The notes under the pieces were generated by a model. The model was not told the DNA's origin and ran no database searches. It saw nothing but the letters and a program-made list of their open reading frames with translations. A stretch of DNA of 64,000 nucleotides from Trogon surrucura (taxonomy: Eukaryota > Chordata > Aves > Trogoniformes > Trogonidae): positions 37,487,477-37,551,476 of the forward strand of contig CM036622.1 in the NCBI GenBank assembly GCA_020746105.1, given 5' to 3'. A program made the position numbers and the translations under genes. This document shows positions 27,890-38,584 of the stretch, in pieces. Numbering within the stretch: position 1 is the first letter of the stretch; every line of letters begins with the position of its first letter.

Positions 27890-30800
27890 CTAAAAAAATG
27901 AAAAGTGACTCTGTATCCAAGGTGGACACAATATTTAGAACCATAAGAACATTTACTTTTTTTTTTTTCATTATAAGTTGCAATAGCTTGAGAAGGACAG
28001 AGACATTAGAAGGCTATTACGAAAAAGAGGAAAACCAGTATTTTTACATTTATTTTGCATTGCCATTGTTTTTCCGCAAGTATTACAGAGCAAAATTGCA
28101 AAAGTACCTAACGTCAGAAGCTTTTCTGACAATGTTATTTCCCTGGATCTCATCCAATTTCATTATGTGTTTCTTTTAATGAATACAACTGAAATTAAAA
28201 TTGAGTTCAGAGGCAGGGCATGTGAAACCTTAGCAAAGCATCCAGTTCATCACAGTTGTTTAAACCTGTTTCTTCTGAAATAGCAAGATAAATGTAGTTT
28301 ATGCTCTTTAAAGTGATTTTCTACCTATAGTCCCAATTCACTTGTGTAATTTCTGTATTTATTTTTTACAAAGCTTTGGCCATGGTAACTATCTCTAGTA
28401 TTGAGATAGTAGTCACTATTTACTTAAATCACTGGATAAAAAGATTCACTTGACAACATTTGAGTGAAAAGAGTTTCCATATTTTCCCATGCAAAGAACA
28501 CATCTAAACAGAACCAGATTACTTGGTATATAAGTTTTCTCTCTTTTTCTCTGTCTTTTACGGTTTTACTGGGGTTTTTTTTTCCAAGATCCCTAGGTGT
28601 TAACTGAAGGGTCTTTGCTGCAACATGATTTAAGACTGTTTCATGCACGATGGCATTTCTTGTCTCATTTACATCCCAGTTTATAAAGTCAACAGTCTTT
28701 TTCAATGGCTGCTCACCATTAATACTGTTTAGCAACACACAGCAAGACTCCATCTGCAAGTTTGTGTGTGCAACATGCAAATTAATTTTTAAATCAAAAG
28801 CTATTGTATTCTCCAGAGCTCATTTTAAATACTCACAGAACACTCCCCACATGGCACAAAACCAAGAGGCAAGCAGTTTTTTTCTTAATTCACATCTGAC
28901 TATGTTGTTCAAAGATGTCAACTCAAAACAATTTCGCTTCTTCTCCCCTATTAGTTTCTGGCAGCGCTTTTAGGTTACATGTAACTTCACTGCAAGAAAG
29001 ATTAAAGAGCTTGACTCATAACTCTTAAGCTTTATAACTGCCAATGTCATTATAACCAGGAGACTGGGATTTTTTTCATGCATTATTTTCCAGCAGGAGC
29101 TCTATCTATAAGAAAATATAAAACTCCACAGAACAAACTTTGTACTGGCCAACAAAAATTGCTATGTAGGTGGGCAAGTGTCTCAAAAGAGTTTATCATT
29201 ATTTAGCTGTCACTTCTCTGGTAATTCTGCAAGAAAAAGATATAAAAACTTTTTTTTAAAAAAAATTCTGAAACAGTTAAGTATTTACAGCAGGTTGTCA
29301 AGACTGGCAGCATCCTTGAGTGTTTGAGATAGTCACTAAACAACACCCGTGTGAAGTGGGAAGAAATGTCCCTTAATCAATTTCTAGACTTAAACGAAAA
29401 ACAACACAAAAGACTAAACAAATGGACTGAAATGAACTCGGGGAAGACTTATCTCCTGAGTGCTCTGCAATACCATCGCAGTTTGCTGTACCTCAGGGAC
29501 AGATCTGCTCAAGCACTGGGGAACCTCTGACTGCACTGCTAAGCAGGCTCCTGTGGGATAAGCATCCACAGGAAAAAAACAGAAAAAAACCCCACCACAA
29601 CAAAGAAACTGGCATTAGGATTATCACTAAAAGTACAATGTCAAATTGTAGGATTTTCTGCTGTCTAAATCTCTGGTTAAGATGAACTATTCAAGTTGCA
29701 GAGAACTGGTATTATATTTTTGAAGATCTGAACTAATTGAGAATTAAAAACCAAAGTAACTGTTGTTGAGTCCGTAACACAGTAGTTTATGTGGGTGGTC
29801 TGGCGTTTTCTATTAAAAAAAATGGTTGTTTTGTAGCACTATGAGAGCCATGAGCTGCCAAATTTTAACTAGATAGGGACAACTGAGAAAGCCAACCTCA
29901 GTTTCTTGAACCCAACAGGTAAGGCAAAGTGTTCCTATGGCTGAGCTCCAAAGCTGTGCAGCAATCAGCTTGGATGCAAGTTTTGATGTGGAAGAAACAG
30001 CCTCCTCTGTAGATAGTGCATGTACAAACAACAACAGAGTGCAGAGTAGTTAATTTACACCTCGGATAAACCAACTCCTTGATATTGATATTCACCCCAA
30101 ACCTGTCACTCACCCTGACTCTCCCCTCTGCTCCTCAGTTGGGTCTCTCCAAATCTGTCAAGAGACTTCAAAGGGGCAGAAGACTGGGAATTACCAGCGA
30201 AAGGCTTGTGAGGGAAGCAGCTACCAAGGGTTTCGCCTTCTCTTACCACCTTGCTATAATATAATCCGAGGTACTCCTTTAGCAGAAGTCATACAGGATT
30301 TTGGGGTGTAAGTTTGGGAACAGATTTTCTGAGGGACTTTGAAATGGTAAAACGGAGAGGAAGACTTGTGCTGACCAGAATCCCAAGAGTACTTTTCAAC
30401 AAGTCAACACCACTGAGAATGGATTATTACTATTGCTTCAGTTACTGAAGAGATCTAGTTTTGACTTATAAAACTCAAACAAAACCCAGACACACTCAAG
30501 TACAAAACTGGCACGCGAGTTCTCTCCACTTGGTGAGTGACACGAGGTAAAGGACTGCTGAGCGTCAATCTTCTTTAAACATCCTCTTGCCAACACATTG
30601 GCCACGATTCAAATGCTGTCAGCTCCAGGCTGCCAGCGCACACCTAAAGACATAACCATCTCAAGGAATCCTTGTAAGGCACCTCTTGTCAGGCCAGAGG
30701 AGTGACAGGTGGCACCACTTGGGCATTTGAGCTTCGATCTATGTGAAGCAACATCTGAGGTATCATCAGTTCGTGCTCTGATTGCATGAGGCAGACAGAG

Positions 30801-32891
30801 GGTACCCACATAGCTCCCATTCACTGAACGCTGAAGTCCAGCTCGTCACTGTGCTGGTATTAAATAACTTAAATGACCCAGTGGCTGGCAAGCTCCTTCC
30901 CTTGCAATTACTGACGGAGCACAGCAGCGGATTGTAATGCCATCAGGAAAATGAAGCTGGCTGCATCAACTCACACAAACTTCTCAATTACATAATAAGT
31001 CGCTTGCTTGCTTAATTATTCAAAAGCAACTGGTAACTTACTGTACTAAACAGACCTTTTTTTTTTCCCTTTGGTGCTTTAAGCACCAGTGTTCCCAGTC
31101 TGTTCCTCATATAATGAGTTCTATTTTGCTCTCGTTTTTTCACTAAGGTAACTCCTGATCAGTTCTTTTGAAGCACCCTGAAGTTACTGAGAAATAAACT
31201 GGAGAAGTAACAGAAAAAAACTGGGTCACAAGGACTTTGAATTGAGACTAGAAAGGCTCCATTCAAAAACTGGTACAATGTCTAGGCTGTCTCACATTTA
31301 GGTTTCATCACAAGAGAATTCCCCAAAAAAGGAGTGTGGGCCAATCCCATAAAACAGCTTTTACTGGGCAAGACTGAGAGTCCAGACCACTTGCCTCCTT
31401 TACCCCCTCTCTCTGTTACACCAGCAGAACCAGTTATATTGCCCTAATTTAAATATATTTGGAACACCCTGGATCAATTCACTGAAGGGAGCAAGATTAT
31501 GTGGAAAATACTTGAGTGTCACTTGGCTTTTAAATGTCCCTCCAGCCCTTTAACATCTGCTGTTTTTTTTGAAGAAAGGAAGCTGTAAACACGAAAAGAT
31601 TGTTCATTTTAACTTAACTGCATAATATCAGCACATTTGTGTAAGAATGAGAGTACACCATGCTAGCAGAATACTGTTGGTAGACACCGTTAAACCCTTG
31701 CAGTTTAACACAGTCCACCGTCCATCTCATTTACCCCATTAGATAAAGTCAGCTCTCAAATTGCAGAACATATGTATGGCAGCTCTGCTATTCTCCAGCT
31801 CCTTCCAAGCATTCCACCAACTACCTAACTTGTCTACTGCTTTTTCAGCTCCAGTTCTATCTAGTGCTACCATTAATGAAAAGCCTATTGTGTCTGGATG
31901 TTTTCTAATTGCAAAAAAAATATGTTATGGAGGCATAATTGTATTATATTACCTCAGATAAAACATGGTTATCTTGATATATTATCGAAGGTAGCACTTC
32001 CCTGTTTATTAACTATCTGCTAGAGTTTAAAATCATGGTAGTTAAAGTACACGTGAATAAGACACAGTTTATGCACAGTTACAACTGTGCATAAGGGAGG
32101 ACGTCCCCTTGTTTTGGTTTATCAAGGTATCCTAAAAAACTTCCATTCTTTTGTTAAGAGACTGACCTCAGCTATGACATCATTTGGGTTAAGTCAAGTC
32201 AGACCCCTAGGTCAGACGAACATTTTACTCTTTACTGTGCAATCTGAAAATAGTGTTCATCTAACTGATCCTCCAGTTGCTTTAACTTCTGTATTTGGCT
32301 TTACGAAAAGGTGATTCAAACTTTATTCTTCTAATACAGTAGGTTTCATCCTATAGTATGTGGGTTGGCAGGCAGTTTGATAAGGGGTCCAAAGGAAGTG
32401 CTTAGGAAAAGTAAGTTTATATAGGGTATACAACAATGCAGATACGAGAAATATTGGATTTTTCTATGCCTTACTTTTCTAAGGCATTCACAGTAGGAAG
32501 CTAGAAACAAAATAAAAACAGAGAAAATTCTTAGACAATAAGAATATCAGAAAATGTTTACTGCAAAGATGGTTAAATGAGTCTAGATAAAAAAAAAATC
32601 CGTCAGATACTGAAAGAAATTTAATCTCTAGCTCTCAGATGGCATAATAAAGTCCAAACTTGTTTTTTACCAAGCAGCTCAAATTCCTGCTCACAGCAGT
32701 TACGGATGAATTTAGCTGTTAAACAATTTGGTAAAGCAATCCCACAGAGGAGCACTCCTCAGGGAACTCAGAAGAACTCCCCACAACACACCAGTCTCAC
32801 CCGTGGGATAGAGTTCAGAAAGTATCGGGCTGTCAGGCTTTTTGTTTAGTGTCACTCAAATTTCAACTCCGACTTCCAAAAACCAGCATAC
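27890..32891 (-). other. FAM171A1: FAM171A1 5.0-kb intron
   Basis: Phase 1, bordered by GTATGC at 32891 and a T-run plus AG ending at 27890. It contains a 26-base near-perfect palindrome at 32069-32094 and a 17-base palindrome at 31072-31088. No other repeat or gene is recognisable. Confidence 0.85.
32069..32094. repeat. Near-perfect 26-bp palindrome
   Basis: Arms TTATGCACAGTT (32069-32080) and AACTGTGCATAA (32083-32094) are exact reverse complements around the two-base spacer AC. The pairing does not extend further. Confidence 0.9.
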
Positions 32892-32984
32892 CTTGAAATC
32901 CTGAGACTATCTGGACTACATCGTCATACACCATTAGAGTAGCTGAGCGTTCAGGAAGAAGGCCGAGACTCAGTGAAGAGAACA
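32892..32984 (-). CDS. FAM171A1: FAM171A1 short extracellular exon
   Basis: This 93-nt exon (31 codons) has no start codon and no long open frame, so it is easily missed. I placed it by the split codon left by the previous exon and by family sequence. The acceptor CCCACAG ends at 32985 and the donor GTATGC starts at 32891. It is phase 1 at both ends. The translation is [19 protein letters not shown] followed by [12 protein letters not shown], a well-conserved FAM171A1 stretch. Confidence 0.94.
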
Positions 32985-33288
32985 CTGTGGGAGAGAAGTG
33001 GTTTAAGTGGAATGTATCTGAATTCTAACAAACATAACCCAGCAACATCAGCATTTACTTTCTCCTATAGTTTTGCAAAAGCAGGCCACCCAAACTATCA
33101 AAATCATATTGTATACGTGACAGAAACCATGTGCATTTTCTAAACCAAATAATTAAATTTCCAGGGTAATTATCATTGAACTACACAACACATTCTATGC
33201 TTTGACTCCTGCAAGTCATGCATGGTAGCTCCAAGTACAGAAGAGCGCAGTGTTTTGGGTTATAATTCCCAGCTCCACAGAAAGACTT

Positions 33289-33304
33289 CTCGTTACGTAA
33301 CGAG
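33289..33304. promoter_or_regulatory. Perfect 16-bp palindrome with a PAR-bZIP D-box
   Basis: CTCGTTACGTAACGAG is a perfect palindrome. Its core TTACGTAA (33293-33300) is the consensus bound by PAR-bZIP factors (DBP, HLF, TEF) and by the repressor NFIL3. It lies about 300 bp upstream, in gene direction, of the exon at 32984. Binding is inferred from motif alone. Confidence 0.45.
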
Positions 33305-34559
33305 GAGCAAAATACTAACTCAGCCTGACTGAATTATTTTTCTGTGAAACGGCTAGGCTTTCTTCCACAGGAAGATTTTAATGAAACTTAACTTTTAAAC
33401 ACTTTGAGATGCTTACATAAAGAGTCATACAGAAAGGCAAAGTATGATGAATAAGCCTGAGTAATTCGCTTTAAAAAACAGCATGTCCTTACTGGGTTAC
33501 CACCTACATTACAGAAGTGCTATATATAGCAGAACTACTGTCATGCTACCAGTGATGCGAAAGGGGACAGATAAATGGTATTTGCTGCAAGAAATCTGCC
33601 TGCAAGGACCTCCTTTGCCACTGCGTACTGACACTCCTTACAGAGGGCTGTGTCTGTGTGTGCACACATCCTTGGGAGACTGAAGAACATGATATAATTT
33701 CATGCCAAGTTCTTCAGACCTAGAAGACCAGAAATATGTATGGAATTAGCCACCGAGCATGCCTGGCTCCCGCGCTCATGGAAACAGGAAGAAGTAGACC
33801 AGCCTGCAGTCCTTGCGTGGCTTTCAAAGACAGAAGGAGAGGAGGAGATTAATGCAGACTAGGAATTTTTTGGTAACTGGGCAGTATCTCACATTTGCAC
33901 CTGGAAAGTACTTATCCCATTCTGCAGTGATCACAAGCTGAGGAAGACATTTCCTAAACCAACTAATAACAGAATGGAGCAAGCTCTTCTAATTTTCTGG
34001 AGCTTCACAAATTTCCTCCAAATTAGTATGTGCTACTTAATCCAAGATATCATATAGATGTTAGCTACAAATAGGGAGAATGTATACTATTTCTGGTTTA
34101 AGAAATATGTTTTTAAAGATCGTAAGTTTTGGTGCTTGGGAGAAGTACAGGAGAAAGGAGGAGAAACTAGGAGAAACACACTCATAAGCACTACCATCTA
34201 AAAGACTGTTTTAACAACATATATGAGCATTAAGAAAAATAAAATTAAAAAGCACATTATTTCAAGTACAGCTGAGAATTTTCTTTCCAATGCTCTGCAA
34301 GTGAAACAGATCTACACATCAGGCAACACAAGTAAGAAAACCTCATATAAGTAGCACTAAGGCCACACAATTACAGAATTTGTTTGTCTTTACTGCAGTA
34401 ACTTAATTTGCATGAAGAAAACCAATATAATTTAGACACCCTGGGGAGCTCAATGCAATAAACTTTGCCAACATCTCTTTCCATATATGCCAGACTATAA
34501 TGCATATATAACCTCTAGACTTCCCTCAGACTTTTGTGCACAACTTTTTCTCAGCAAGA

Positions 34560-35420
34560 CAAAGGCAGAAAGTCAACAGTTTTTAAGGCCAAAAGGATGA
34601 CTGCGATGATCCAGTCTTATTCCCATATAACTACAGTCTTCCCTGAACTAATTACTGCTTGATCCAACAGCAGTGCTCAAACTAGAAAACATGTAGAAAA
34701 ACTAACACATCACAACATCAATGTTCTTGTAAGCTATTACGAGGGCAGTTAACTTATGTACCTTTTTACCCATCAAAATTTCTCAAGGTTAGACTTTCAG
34801 CCGTTTGACTTTTTTATAGAAGCCTGCTAGAGAGAAGAATACTCTCTTACCCATTTCCTGCTCTCTGTGTGGGCACCTGATGGACTACGATCAAATTACC
34901 CCATGAACTTCAACTCTGGTGAACAAAAAATAAAGCACTTCCAAATCTTTCCCTGTAAGCCACATTTTCCAATATTTTTATCACTCCTGATATGAGCCTG
35001 CAGTTTTAAACACTTCTTTTGAATCACGGATCCAGAGCTGGACACACATTTCACTGACTGGCTGCACCAAAGACAAGCTCTGAAATGCTATATTCCACTT
35101 TCTCAGTCTTTACCTTATTTTACAGCTGAGGATGAGATTACTCTGCTTTCTTGCAGTGCTGCATTGGGAGGTCATTTTCAACTGTTCATCTACCATGACT
35201 CACGTGTCTTTTGCAGAGTCACCGCTTTCCAAACAAACTCTCGTTTCCCAGTAATTCCATGAGCATCCTCTGTTCCTAGAACTGTATTTCACCACAGAGA
35301 ATACCATGGTTTGCTTTGACTGACCCTACCAGCTAGTCTGAACTGTGCTGTCTCAGCAATTCTCCTCTCTTCACTGCACAGACTGCTCCAGAAACATCCT
35401 CTTAAATACAGACTACCAGT
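34560..35420 (-). mobile_element. Long ancient CR1 LINE, antisense
   Basis: The plus strand reads as the reverse complement of an old amniote CR1 over about 860 bp. It begins at the element's 3' end (TTTTTAAGGCCAAAAGGATG, then a CTTCCCTGAACTAATTACTG stretch). It continues through phrases matching the RT C-terminal region: GATCCAGAGCTGGACACACA (34 bases after TTTAAACACTTC), CATTGGGAGGTCATTTTCAA and TTTGCAGAGTCACCGCTTTC. Such 3' ends are familiar from turtle and crocodile genomes. It is heavily diverged with no open frame, so an old insertion. Confidence 0.75.
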
Positions 35421-36920
35421 CATATATTTTTTCTTTCCAATTATTTACGAAGAAGAATCTATGCGTAGCTAAGAGCAGATAGACGAGCACATCTTCCATC
35501 ATGCACACTTCAACAACTCAAGTGATGTTAAATTAATGAACTGTTAATAAGTGGAGTCATAGCTCTGCTGATAAATAGTTTAATGGAAGAAAGAGATCTT
35601 AATCTTTTCCTCCTACCATTTATCACTATGTAAATAAATAATCCTCCTGCTTAAGTGGCAAAGAGCTAGTAATTATTTTGGTTAATGTAAGAAAAGTTCA
35701 TTTCTGCCGAATTATGAGAACAGAAAACCCTCAAAGCTTACTCCTTAAAGCTATTACAATAATGTCATGAGTTCAGTGGCTGCACAGGTTTTCAGCATAA
35801 GATTCTAACTAACGCACATTGACCGTGATGGAAGAATCCTGACCCTTTGGTCAAGGCGTGTTACAGCACTTGGAGAGTTACCACCCTGTAGCTCTCAAAC
35901 CTGGTCCCTACTCGTGGTTCTCATTTCCACATTTGAAATAAAGGTATCCACAGTTCATTTGCCCCAGCACATAGGACAGCACATTAGCTTAAACCACTGC
36001 CCTGGGTGGGATGCTGCTCAGAAAGGCATCTCTGCCAGGTGGGGTGACAACTACGAGTACTATTAAAAGGTCTTTTCGGGAAAGGAGGATCCCACCACAC
36101 GCACGTGCCCAGACTGCATGCTGCAGGATCCAGATTCAAATGTTCTGCCTGTTCCCCACATTCAGCCCAGGTTAAAAACAACAACAACAAAATGTCCACG
36201 GTTTTCAAAACTTCTATACTGCGCTGGTTTACAAGCATGACAGGGATTTAAATACAGAGCATTTAAATACGAATAGATCTTGGAAAGTTTTTTACAGACA
36301 TCTCAGTCAATACAAAAAAATAACAGCCTAAGTATCTTGGGCCTGAACTTTTATGTCACGTCCCTTTTAAGGAGTAATCCAAAGAACAACCCTATCAAAT
36401 CTACATGGGGTGTATCAAGTTGTAACCTGTTTTTTAATCAAAGAAAGGATTAAGTTCAAGGTACAGAAAACAAAAGAAAGGAGTCTACTCCCAATTAAAT
36501 CAATGGCAAACTATCACTTTCAATGGGGGAGGATTAGAGGTGAAAGGAATCTATTTTCTGAGTTAAGATCACATTTCAACTGCAGAAAGATTCTGTGGAA
36601 ATTTTTAAATTTCAATGAATTACCAAAACAGTAACACCATGTTTGATTCCCTTCCCTCAAAATCAATATTTAAGAAAAAGCAGGAAGCAAAAAACCTAAC
36701 CAAACACACTCCAGGCCATGGAAGAGTAGGCTGCATTCAGAAGATGTAGGGTGAGTCAGTAGGATATGAGACACAAGGCAAGTTAAGGTTCAAGAAAGAA
36801 AAGGTTATTCCATGCTTTAATCACATACGATTGTGCCTTAAGGGAGTGCATGAAGGATGTTGAGGAAGGTGCTTTTCATCTTATTTAAGCAGTAAAAAAC
36901 ACCAAGGAATTTTCTGAACA

Positions 36921-37222
36921 GTCACAGAACAATTATGGTCAGAAGGGACTTCTGGAAGTGACCTGTTTAAATGAAGCAGGGGGTGTCCAGCTCAGTTTTG
37001 AGTTATCTTGATTCTATGATTCTATGATCTTTAAAGATGGAGATTTCACAATCTTTCCAGGCTACCTACTGCAGTATTTGACTACTCCTGCTGTAAAGAA
37101 CTGTTCCAATTTATTTATCTGAAACTCTCCTTGCTGCAACTTCTTTCAGTTGCTTTTTATTTTTTCAGTAAGCACCTAAGAGCCTGGCATAGTCTTTGTT
37201 AAAGCTCCATTAAGTAGCTGGA
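36921..37222 (-). mobile_element. CR1 LINE 3' fragment with an odd internal tail repeat
   Basis: On the plus strand it starts with the reverse-complemented CR1 tail (TCACAGAACAATTATGG, then AGAAGGGACTTCTGGAAGTG). It runs into the region matching GGAGACTCCACAACCTCTC and CTCCTTGCTGCAA phrases, and fades near GAGCCTGGCATAGTC. At 37011-37028 the motif ATTCTATG, repeated, interrupts it in the opposite orientation. Confidence 0.7.
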
Positions 37223-38356
37223 AAACGTGGCAGAATACAGCAGAGGAAATGTGGAAAAAGACAGTCTATCTTATCTGAAACAAGTGAATGCAGATAAGTA
37301 AACAGCATGTTGAAATGCCTAAAGCATAATTCTGAGTTTGAAGAGATTCAAGTTCCTTTTTCCATCTGAAAATATATTTGTGCTTGACCTTGCAGCAAGT
37401 CACACAGTCCCTCTGGCTATGTTGATATTAATAAATAAAATGGAGCCAGGGCATGAGACTGAACGCTGCCCTGTGACCACTCATATTATTTAAACATTGG
37501 TGCACTTAAAACCTGGTACGGCTTTGATCTGGGCTAATTATCAAATTTGAAGTGATATTTAGGTGTGACTTGCGTATAATATAAGCCTGGGACCATTCCC
37601 AAACTATTTGGACCCTAACTGTGGCTGGAGATTAGAGGAAAGAAAGATGAAAAATGGGGATGTGACCTAGATGTCACATCTCAAGGTCTGAAAGCCACCC
37701 CCAATCGGTTCTATTTAGCAGTACAGAAATAGTCTTCATGACTCAGCCTCCCCTTCTGCACAACTAATCTAAAGTCTTCCACTTTCCATAAAAATTTGAT
37801 GCATTCTGATAAAAACTAACATGCAAGTATTATTGTTATATTTGCTTGCCTTCAGAAGAAACAAAACATGCTAATTACGTTAGAAAATCCTTACATCTGG
37901 ATCACATAACTGCAGATTAAAACTGTCCTAAGGACACAGCCAAGAACAGAAAGGCCAGGACTTTTTTTGTACTCTACAGCCTACGATGCAACAGTTGTTG
38001 CTACACCTTGGGAGAGAAAGGAATGAGTACATCACAGCTGCTGAAACATCACTTGGAAACAGCATTCCCTAAAGAAAAAGATCTGGAATAGATCTGCATT
38101 TTCTGTGGAGCTGTAAGAGCACCAACAGTTGTTTGAAAACTAATGTAGCACTGTATCAAGGACATCCAGAACAAGAGTAAATCTCTGCACAGCCCTGATG
38201 CCACAGTTTTTCTGAGGAAGAAATCTTGCTTTTTTGAAACACACAGATGTTCTTCCTCCCACCCAGGATTGCAAGCATTAAAACACATCATACAAAACCA
38301 TGTAACTTCCTTTAGATTCAAAATCTTACCTCAGAACAAAAATAAAGATCTCTTAC

Positions 38357-38584
38357 CAGGCAATCTTACAGGTTTCCATGGTGCAGAATTTGGCACATAT
38401 GCATGTTTACTAGCAGTCACTATCAGCTGATTGCCCAACTTATACTGAAACTTGAGGAAGGCAGTGCCATCTGCTCCTGAGGTTCCAGATGCAATGGAGA
38501 TCTGGTTGGTAAAAATCTCAATGAAGGCTTCGGTTACTGGCTGATGTGTGCTGGCATCGCTTACGTGGACCTTCAGTGTTACTT
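38357..38584 (-). CDS. FAM171A1: FAM171A1 second coding exon, start of the mature extracellular domain
   Basis: This 228-nt exon (76 codons) has an acceptor ATTACAG ending at 38585 and a donor GTAAGA starting at 38356. It is phase 1 at both ends. The translation is [55 protein letters not shown] and [12 protein letters not shown]. This is the most conserved part of the FAM171 ectodomain. An in-frame ATG at 38600 lies in the intron and is not the start. The true start codon and signal peptide are in an upstream exon that is not visible here. Confidence 0.95.

Larger units (their letters stand above)
32985..38356 (-). other. FAM171A1: FAM171A1 5.4-kb intron
   Basis: Phase 1, bordered by GTAAGA at 38356 and CCCACAG ending at 32985. 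It carries a D-box palindrome at 33289-33304, the long ancient CR1 at 34560-35420 and a CR1 piece at 36921-37222. The rest is unremarkable AT-rich intron. Confidence 0.85.
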
